Part shown: positions 1-5,107 of the stretch, piece after piece
Numbering within the stretch: the stretch's first letter is position 1
Layout of the letters: the number at the start of each line of letters is the position of its first letter
Origin: Peptostreptococcus sp.
Lineage (GTDB): Bacteria > Bacillota > Clostridia > Peptostreptococcales > Peptostreptococcaceae
Direction: 5' to 3'
Length of the DNA: 7,437 nt
Assembly: GCA_020025095.1 (NCBI GenBank)
Contig: JAHHSS010000071.1
Location: 1-7,437, forward strand
Notes under the pieces: model-generated
What the model saw: the letters and a program-made list of their open reading frames with translations, nothing else
Databases searched by the model: none
What the model was told of the DNA's origin: nothing
Translations under genes and position numbers: made by a program

Positions 1-73
1 ATTTGCTGTAAACAGCTTATTGAATTAACCTGCTGTTCAATTTTCAAAGTTCATTCATCGCCTTTCTGATGAC
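1..73 (-). other. Leader of a probable rRNA operon, running off the left edge
   Basis: The transcript from P2 contains CTTTGAAAA (41-49) followed by TTGAACAG, the boxA-like antitermination motif found before 16S genes and in rRNA spacers of Firmicutes. Close to the edge is a small hairpin (GCTGT paired with ACAGC, about 5-16). The 16S gene should begin beyond base 1. No mature rRNA sequence is inside the window, so the assignment rests on the promoter and boxA pattern. A tRNA operon is the main alternative. Confidence 0.7.
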
Positions 74-79
74 TAGATA

Positions 80-108
80 ATAATAACATATTTCAAATTA
101 TTTGTCAA
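80..108 (-). promoter_or_regulatory. rRNA-type promoter P2
   Basis: On the minus strand, a perfect TTGACA (103-108), a 17-base spacer and TATTAT (80-85) form the strongest promoter in the window. The likely start is the G at 73. A/T-rich sequence lies upstream. No open reading frame follows before the edge; the leader is of rRNA type. Confidence 0.85.
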
Positions 109-134
109 TATTTTTTTATCAAATATTTCAAGTA

Positions 135-213
135 ACTTGCATTTGTTTATTTCCTTATTTCCCTCATCAGAGGACAAGTAATAATATACCATCTTTTAAT
201 TATAAATGCAAGT
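135..213. repeat. 10-bp perfect inverted repeat around P1
   Basis: ACTTGCATTT at 135-144 is the reverse complement of 204-213, separated by 59 bases. The right arm covers the P1 -35 hexamer. With a one-base bulge the match extends by three more bases outward. Both P1 elements and its start lie between or on the arms. Confidence 0.6.
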
Positions 214-231
214 ACTTTTTTAAATTTTTTT
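183..231 (-). promoter_or_regulatory. rRNA-type promoter P1 with A/T-rich upstream element
   Basis: On the minus strand, TTGCAT (206-211), a 17-base spacer and TATATT (183-188) form a moderate promoter. It is preceded by phased A and T runs (212-231) like an UP element. The predicted start is near 176. Tandem P1/P2 promoters are typical of rRNA operons in Firmicutes. The -35 matches the consensus at only three positions, so this one is less certain than P2. Confidence 0.55.
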
Positions 232-232
232 C

Positions 233-263
233 AAAAAAAAGCAGGGCTAAAAAATAGCACTGC
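233..263 (-). terminator. Intrinsic terminator between the 738-residue gene and the rRNA promoters
   Basis: On the minus strand, a 9-bp stem with one mismatch (arms 255-263 and 241-249, five-base loop) is followed by eight T's (233-240). It lies about 165 bases after the stop codon and just before the rRNA-type promoters, so it should insulate the two units. The plus strand lacks a T run, so it works in one direction only. Confidence 0.88.
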
Positions 264-428
264 CTTAAATATATATTTTTTATTTCTATTAAGCTATATA
301 ACTATGAAAATCATATTTAAAAATATCTATTAAAAATATCTATTCACTATATCTCTAACACTCCTCTTTCTGTTTCTTGTGTTTTTATTTTAAAATATAT
401 TTACTATTCTTTATATGATTTTAAAAAA
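264..428. other. A/T-rich gap and 3' untranslated stretch of the 738-residue gene
   Basis: No coding potential is visible on either strand. If the hairpin at 233-263 is the terminator, this is about 165 bases of 3' untranslated RNA. On the minus strand, 355-390 is purine-rich with an AGAGGAG that no usable start codon follows. It also holds the 13-bp tandem duplication listed separately. Confidence 0.6.
319..344. repeat. Perfect 13-bp tandem duplication
   Basis: AAAAATATCTATT occurs twice back to back (319-331 and 332-344) in the untranslated stretch after the 738-residue gene. It is probably a slippage product in A/T-rich DNA; no function is evident. Confidence 0.8.
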
Positions 429-2645
429 TTATTTTGAAGCTTTATCATACTCTACTTTTAATTTTTCAAAACTATCTTTAAGGTTATCATTAGCATTCTT
501 TATAACATATTCTGAAACAGTAGTAGGATTTTTAGCTAAATCATTCTTTAAATTTTCCACTTCTTTTTTAGCATTTTCAAAAGCTTCCACTATAGGCTTA
601 ACTGACTGATTCTCTTTCATCTTATTTAATTTAGCTTCATCAAGCTTAGCATCTTCTACCTTCTTCATAGTAGAATCTAAACCATCATTAAGCACATTAA
701 ATAAATATACCTTATCCTTCAAATTATCAATCTGCTTTCTCATAGCATCTGATTGATTTCTCAAAGCCTGCTTAGTTTCAAAAGTGTTCAACACGTCAAC
801 TGATTTTTCAATTTCTTTTTCTAGACTCTCTTTATCGCTTACTAAAGTCAAATCCTTAAATAAACTGCTAGAAAATCTACGCTCAATTGTCGTCTTGCTA
901 TCGGCTATCAACTTTTTAGCGCTGTCATTCTTTGATTGAAGTTCTTTAAAATCGCCATAAACATTATTAAAAGAATCTATTTTTTTATTCAAATTACTTA
1001 TATTGCTACTCGATTGAGATTTTTTAGCCTCTTCAAGAGCATAACGCAACTCTTCCTTTTCCCTAAGCATTAAAGGACTCTTTGTAAAAACTTTATTTAT
1101 CTCATCTAATAATGCAGTCGCTTTTTTAATACTTTCATTAACTGAAGGTGTTTCTGCAGCTTCTGATGAAAGCTTGAAATTCTTTAATTCATAAGCTAGT
1201 TCAAGTTTTTCCTTATTTTTACCAGTATTTACCTGAAGCTCATCTGCTTTTTTAAGCATATTATAATATTCCTTTTGACTAGAATTATACTCACTAAAAG
1301 TTTTATCGTGAACCATATCTTCTAATCTTTTTCTACCATCTACTATTTCTTTAGCAAGGATATTATTATATTGAGAATCCTCTAAACTAGTAATTTTATC
1401 AAACTTGGCATTTAATTCCCCAAGTTTTTCTTCAAGTTCTTTAACCGTAACTCCATTTAATTCAGATATTTCTTTTTTAACATAATTGTTATAAATCTTA
1501 TCTCTTAACTCCTTGTATGAGTCAATTTCTGCTGAATTTATGTCATTTTTCTTAATTAGGCTAAGCATTGAATCCAGCTTTTCCATTCTTTCTTTTAATT
1601 TATTTTTAGCTTTTTTAAGCTTTGCATTTACTCCACCATTTTCTTCAAGAAGTTTTAAAATTGAGTTCTGAAGCTCTATACTTACAGAATTTGTCCCACC
1701 TACTATATAGGCTCTTTCTCTTTCTTGAGATTTTATGTATGTAGCTATTACATTTGGTAAAGTTTTGTCTACAAGTAAAATAGGCGCATCATATTTCTTA
1801 GACAATGATATAGATGTAAGAGCATCTGGATAATTTCTACCATCTACTACTACGCAAGCATTTTCTGATGAAGAAGTAGAACTTGCTTTAAAAGCTTCAT
1901 TAGCTACTGCCGCTGAAGTGGCATATCTATCACTTCCTGACAATCTCTTTCCTGAAAGAGATGCTATATTAATAGAGCTAGTTCCACCTATAATATAGTT
2001 CTTTGAATTATTCTTATAAGATTCAGCTCCTTTTGGAAGATTACTTCCATCTGTAAGTATTAATGGCATTGTCTTTTTACCTAATAAGGCTGATGCACTT
2101 AGAGCATCTGGGAATTTATTAGTTGCACCATTTACAAATCCAGCACCTGCAGATTTATCATTGCTTACTAACTCCTCAGCTACCTTGACAGATGTTTCAA
2201 ATCTATCCTTACCACTAATTCTCACAATCTCAGCAGAGGCTTTTATTTTTGATTTTACAGCCTTTTCTACACCTAAAGTAACAGAGCCAGTCCCACCAAG
2301 TATATATACTTTATTTGGATTTAACCTAGCTATTTCATCAAGAGTTTCCTGACTTATTGAATCTTTACTAGTCAATAAAATTGGTGCATCTAACTTTGCC
2401 GCCAAAGGACCACCAGATAAAGCATCAGCAGGATTCATACCATTGACTAAGATAAGAGATTTAGTATTAGCTGAGAAAGTAGACTTCGACACATCTACTG
2501 CTGTTTTGAATCTATCTGTACCACTAAATCTTTTCATATATTCTATACCATCTTTTTTAATTGATGTTTCTGCATTTGCTACTACTGGTGCAACAGAAGA
2601 TAGCAAGATAGTTGCAGACATAAAAACTGATAAATTTTTCTTCAT
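429..2645 (-). CDS. Secreted wall protein: three N-terminal CWB2 modules plus long helical stalk
   Basis: This 738-residue surface protein has a Sec signal peptide at 1-25 (MKKNLSVF, hydrophobic core, likely cut after ANA at 23-25). Three CWB2 modules follow directly at about 38-135, 142-228 and 234-335. They open with RFSGTDRF, RISGKDRF and RLSGSDRY and carry ILGG, IIGG and IVGG turns. The ILL-type strands are ILL 89-91, LIL 195-197 and ILL 289-291; the middle module is the most diverged. Residues 341-738 are lysine- and glutamate-rich with regular leucine spacing and no glycine-rich or beta segments, so mostly helical. They may form coiled coils or degenerate three-helix repeats of the FIVAR type (for example around 506-565). 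No LPXTG motif or C-terminal membrane anchor is present, so attachment should be by CWB2 alone, with the helical part displayed. C. difficile Cwp proteins and Peptostreptococcus anaerobius PCWBR2 (an integrin-binding adhesin) show that CWB2 proteins can act in adhesion. Adhesion here is an inference. Confidence 0.94.
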   Translation of the reverse strand: MKKNLSVFMSATILLSSVAPVVANAETSIKKDGIEYMKRFSGTDRFKTAVDVSKSTFSANTKSLILVNGMNPADALSGGPLAAKLDAPILLTSKDSISQETLDEIARLNPNKVYILGGTGSVTLGVEKAVKSKIKASAEIVRISGKDRFETSVKVAEELVSNDKSAGAGFVNGATNKFPDALSASALLGKKTMPLILTDGSNLPKGAESYKNNSKNYIIGGTSSINIASLSGKRLSGSDRYATSAAVANEAFKASSTSSSENACVVVDGRNYPDALTSISLSKKYDAPILLVDKTLPNVIATYIKSQERERAYIVGGTNSVSIELQNSILKLLEENGGVNAKLKKAKNKLKERMEKLDSMLSLIKKNDINSAEIDSYKELRDKIYNNYVKKEISELNGVTVKELEEKLGELNAKFDKITSLEDSQYNNILAKEIVDGRKRLEDMVHDKTFSEYNSSQKEYYNMLKKADELQVNTGKNKEKLELAYELKNFKLSSEAAETPSVNESIKKATALLDEINKVFTKSPLMLREKEELRYALEEAKKSQSSSNISNLNKKIDSFNNVYGDFKELQSKNDSAKKLIADSKTTIERRFSSSLFKDLTLVSDKESLEKEIEKSVDVLNTFETKQALRNQSDAMRKQIDNLKDKVYLFNVLNDGLDSTMKKVEDAKLDEAKLNKMKENQSVKPIVEAFENAKKEVENLKNDLAKNPTTVSEYVIKNANDNLKDSFEKLKVEYDKASK

Positions 2646-2652
2646 ATATAAA

Positions 2653-2657
2653 CCTCC
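2653..2657 (-). promoter_or_regulatory. Ribosome binding site of the 738-residue gene
   Basis: GGAGG on the minus strand, seven bases before the ATG at 2643-2645. The spacing is optimal and fixes the start. Confidence 0.9.
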
Positions 2658-2669
2658 GTATTAAAAATT

Positions 2670-2686
2670 ATTAGAAATTTTCTAAT
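2670..2686. promoter_or_regulatory. Candidate operator: 17-bp palindrome in the leader
   Basis: ATTAGAAATTTTCTAAT has 8-bp complementary arms around one central base and lies at about +9 to +25 from the predicted start, between the -10 and the ribosome binding site. The neighbouring wall protein gene has a different palindrome in almost the same place. The A/T-rich sequence makes chance occurrence more likely. Confidence 0.4.
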
Positions 2687-2700
2687 TTTTTCATATAACT

Positions 2701-2706
2701 ATTATA
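2701..2706 (-). promoter_or_regulatory. Probable -10 element of the 738-residue gene
   Basis: Perfect TATAAT on the minus strand, 55 bases before the ATG, with a start predicted near 2694. The best -35 at 17-base spacing is TACAAA (2724-2729), only three of six matches, so the promoter may rely on an activator or on the TG just upstream of the -10. The strong terminator before it implies separate transcription. Confidence 0.6.
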
Positions 2707-2848
2707 TAACAAATTCTTACTTTTTTGTATTTTTCTACGTAAAAAGGCTATATAATCTTTAATCCTGATAAAAATTATAAGTATACTCTCTTCGAAATAT
2801 AGTTAGAAGAAAGAGAAAATTTTTTATTAATCAGTATTTAGAAAGGAT

Positions 2849-2885
2849 AAAAAATAGGACATACCCCTAATGGATACATCCTATT
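2849..2885 (-). terminator. Intrinsic terminator of the 680-residue wall protein gene
   Basis: The minus-strand RNA folds into a 14-bp stem (arms 2872-2885 and 2853-2866, three G-U pairs, loop of five bases). It runs into six U's (2849-2854, two of them in the stem). It begins 11 bases after the stop codon, a classic rho-independent terminator. Confidence 0.9.
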
Positions 2886-2895
2886 GAAAATTAGC

Positions 2896-4938
2896 CTATT
2901 TGAATAAATTTTCTATTTTTTTAGATATACTGTTTAAGCCACCAACGATATAAACATTTTTTATACTATTGTCGTTGATATATTTCTTAGTTACTGAAGG
3001 TAATGAAGATTTTTGTGATAGTAATAATGGCGCCTTGTACTTATTGTATAAGCTAATAGATGCCAAACCATCAGGATATTCTTCACCACTTGCTAAGATT
3101 ACATTTTCTACTGAAGATAATTCCTTGGCAACTTTTGCAGATGTTTCATATCTATTATCTCCACTAATTCTTCTTCCCTTAAAGCTTGAATCCATAGAAG
3201 ATATTCCACCTATAATTATGTTTTTATCACTATTTTCTAATCCAGAAATAAGATTTTTACCATTTGTCAATACTATAGCTCTATTAGTATAGGCTGCCAA
3301 AGGTCCTGCAGATAGAGCATCTGCAAATTGATTTCCGTTGACTAGTATCACTTCTTCCCTACCTGAGCTAGCTCTTGCAACTTCTTTATATATTTTATAT
3401 GATGTTTCATATCTATCTGAACCATTTATTCTCTCAACAGTTCTAGACTTCTTGTCGCTGTCCTTATCATTAGAAATTTTCATTTCAGTATTAATAGATA
3501 TGCTATTGTTTCCTCCTAGTATGTATACCTTATTAACACCTAGTCTTCTAAGCTCTTTATTTACATTTTCTATAGTTGAGCTATTATTATTAAGCAGTAG
3601 AAGTGGCGCTTTTTTGATAGCTGCTAATGAGCCCCCTGACAAGGCGTCTGCAAAATTTTCTCCACTAGCTATCACCGCTACATCAGATTTATCAAAAGCC
3701 TTCTTGCTTAGTTCAATCGCAGTAGAGTATCTGTTTGAACCAGATATTCTATAGGCACTTGCCTTGATACTATCATCTGTATTTGGTTTATCCGTAGTTT
3801 CATTAGAGCCAGAAGAAACGTTAAAATCCGTGTATGATTCAACTTTTAAATTCATTAGCACATTGTTAGGATTATTCATTCTTATTTCTATAATTCCGTC
3901 AGTAGTTTTCCACGGTATTTCTACACTATTAAATCCACTGCTTACAGATAAAGAAGTTCTCTTGTATTCATCATTTTTAAAATCTTTGCTATCATGTATT
4001 TTCCCATCATTTACTTTTCGATAAGTGCTACCGTTATTATAGTATTTAACATCTAAATCACCAAAACTTGAATTATAGGAAAAACCGTCGCTATTAGCAC
4101 CTAAATATAGGCGAATTCTATTTGCATTTGTTTTTGGTCTAATTCTTAAAACTTTATTCTTTTCATCAAATACAAAACCCTTATATATTTTTTCATCTTC
4201 GTATTTTGTATATGTGTCTACATTTGTGAAACCTGATGTAGGTGTATCACCCTTAAAAGTTAACTCACCTTCAGATTTTTCCAATCTATCATCTGCCTTT
4301 ATATAATCGCTAAAGAATGTTGCTCTCATTTCAGTAGTCTTTAGAGCATCTTTCTTTGACTTATCACCCTTAGCCTCTGAAATAATTTTATCCAGCTTTT
4401 CTTGAACTGCATTTGGAATAGTGAATGTAATCTTCAAAGCTCCATTTTCCTCACTTTTGTAAGGTATATAAAATCTTATATACTCTCCGCTATCATTGTT
4501 TTTACTTCTGTAACTTGAATAGTTATTTTCAATGATAGTTTTATTGTCAGCATTAAAATTAGTTGAGATAGTCATAGCATCATCATCTTTAGTAAAGAAT
4601 TTATTGCTATATCCCTTTACAAAATCTTTTCTGATGTCAACCATCAAATATCCTTTTCCCGAAGCATCTTTTCTATACTTGTTTATAGTGGCAATCGCTT
4701 TTCCGTCTTTGAAGTGGAACTTTGCCACTTGATTGCTATCAACAGTAGCATCGACATTGTTGTCAGCTATATCTGTCTTTTCAGCTTCATCTTTTTTTTC
4801 ATCCAACTTTTCGTTAACAACTACTCTATTGCCCGTTTCTTCTGCTAAAGAACTTATCACAGCATTTGAAGATGTAAATAGAAAAATTGAACTTAAAGCA
4901 ATCGCTAATATTTTCTTTTTAATCTTTTTGTTAATCAT
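2896..4938 (-). CDS. Secreted wall protein: unassigned N-terminal region plus three C-terminal CWB2 modules
   Basis: This 680-residue surface protein opens with a Sec signal peptide: lysine-rich residues 1-9, a hydrophobic core to about 30, and likely cleavage after SLA at 30-32. An acidic, lysine-rich linker (33-70) follows. Two segments look beta-rich: about 70-215 (alternating strands such as GEYIRFYIP and ALKITFTIP) and about 250-370 (KVLRIRP, RIRLYLG, GIIEIRM). I do not recognise either as a named family. A NEAT-like haem-binding fold came to mind, but no clear YxxxY ligand motif is visible. A Ser/Thr/Asn/Asp linker (373-395) leads to three CWB2 modules at about 397-490, 503-585 and 589-680, with RISGSNRY, RINGSDRY and RISGDNRY openings. 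The ILL-type strands are LLL 446-448, IVL 555-557 and LLL 638-640. No sortase motif and no cysteine were seen. CWB2 modules anchor the protein non-covalently to the wall, so the N-terminal region would be displayed outside. It has its own promoter and terminator. The unique region decides the function, which is unknown. Confidence 0.93.
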   Translation of the reverse strand: MINKKIKKKILAIALSSIFLFTSSNAVISSLAEETGNRVVVNEKLDEKKDEAEKTDIADNNVDATVDSNQVAKFHFKDGKAIATINKYRKDASGKGYLMVDIRKDFVKGYSNKFFTKDDDAMTISTNFNADNKTIIENNYSSYRSKNNDSGEYIRFYIPYKSEENGALKITFTIPNAVQEKLDKIISEAKGDKSKKDALKTTEMRATFFSDYIKADDRLEKSEGELTFKGDTPTSGFTNVDTYTKYEDEKIYKGFVFDEKNKVLRIRPKTNANRIRLYLGANSDGFSYNSSFGDLDVKYYNNGSTYRKVNDGKIHDSKDFKNDEYKRTSLSVSSGFNSVEIPWKTTDGIIEIRMNNPNNVLMNLKVESYTDFNVSSGSNETTDKPNTDDSIKASAYRISGSNRYSTAIELSKKAFDKSDVAVIASGENFADALSGGSLAAIKKAPLLLLNNNSSTIENVNKELRRLGVNKVYILGGNNSISINTEMKISNDKDSDKKSRTVERINGSDRYETSYKIYKEVARASSGREEVILVNGNQFADALSAGPLAAYTNRAIVLTNGKNLISGLENSDKNIIIGGISSMDSSFKGRRISGDNRYETSAKVAKELSSVENVILASGEEYPDGLASISLYNKYKAPLLLSQKSSLPSVTKKYINDNSIKNVYIVGGLNSISKKIENLFK

Positions 4939-4942
4939 ATTT

Positions 4943-4948
4943 CCCTCC
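4943..4948 (-). promoter_or_regulatory. Ribosome binding site of the 680-residue wall protein gene
   Basis: GGAGGG on the minus strand, four bases before the ATG at 4938. This supports that start, which also opens a good signal peptide. Confidence 0.85.
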
Positions 4949-4957
4949 GATATTTGT

Positions 4958-4971
4958 CTGATAATTATCAG
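4958..4971. promoter_or_regulatory. Candidate operator: 14-bp perfect palindrome in the leader
   Basis: CTGATAATTATCAG is exactly self-complementary and lies at about +12 to +25 from the predicted start, between promoter and ribosome binding site. The TGATAAT and ATTATCA half-sites recall Fur-family boxes. The usual Fur box has these heptamers separated by one base, while here they overlap, so the match to Fur is imperfect. It may instead bind another dimeric repressor or act as a small RNA hairpin. Confidence 0.5.
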
Positions 4972-4988
4972 TCTATTTTTATGCTTAT

Positions 4989-5017
4989 ATTATACATAAT
5001 ATTGTTAGATATGTAAA
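4989..5017 (-). promoter_or_regulatory. Sigma-A-type promoter of the 680-residue wall protein gene
   Basis: On the minus strand, TTTACA (5012-5017) is followed by a 17-base spacer and a perfect TATAAT (4989-4994). The predicted start is near 4982, giving a leader of about 43 bases before the ATG. It sits just beyond the hairpin of the upstream gene, so this gene has its own promoter. Confidence 0.85.
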
Positions 5018-5036
5018 CTATGTAAACTATATAAAC
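5010..5036 (-). repeat. Three tandem 9-bp repeats upstream of the 680-residue wall protein gene
   Basis: On the plus strand, TATGTAAAC occurs at 5010-5018 and 5019-5027, with a variant TATATAAAC at 5028-5036. The promoter -35 hexamer (5012-5017) lies inside the first copy, so the array covers about -28 to -54 from the predicted transcription start. Direct repeats placed like this often bind a response regulator or other activator. No specific regulator can be named from the sequence. Confidence 0.75.
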
Positions 5037-5040
5037 ATAG

Positions 5041-5069
5041 TAAAATAGAGTGGCAAAGCCACTCTATTT
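5041..5069 (-). terminator. Hairpin terminator after the SlpA-like gene
   Basis: Perfect 12-bp inverted repeat (arms 5043-5054 and 5058-5069, loop of three bases), 38 bases after the stop codon. On the minus strand the stem is followed by only a short T run (four T's, most of them inside the stem, then ACTATG). It fits an intrinsic terminator or a 3'-end stabilising hairpin. The weak T tract leaves room for some read-through into the next gene. Confidence 0.8.
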
Positions 5070-5107
5070 ATATATTAATCTATATAATTATCTTGTTTGA
5101 GTAAATC

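Noticed and set aside
319..344. Insertion-sequence target duplication
   Set aside because: The copies are directly adjacent with no element between them and no transposase nearby.
345..400. Small minus-strand gene after the purine-rich AGAGGAG
   Set aside because: Possible starts near it reach stop codons within about five codons. No peptide or known RNA fold is apparent.
415..609. Plus-strand frame of 64 codons at the end of the 738-residue gene
   Set aside because: It is antisense to the helical region, has no ribosome binding site, and its Phe/Ser-rich translation mirrors Lys/Glu codons.
429..2645. Sortase-anchored protein
   Set aside because: No LPXTG-like motif, hydrophobic tail or basic C-terminus. 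CWB2 modules account for wall attachment.
2443..4999. Plus-strand open frames of 60-140 codons opposite the wall protein genes
   Set aside because: They lie antisense to genes with clear signal peptides and CWB2 modules, lack good ribosome binding sites and have hydrophobic, low-complexity translations typical of antisense frames.
5010..5036. CRISPR array
   Set aside because: The units are only 9 bp, contiguous and without spacers.
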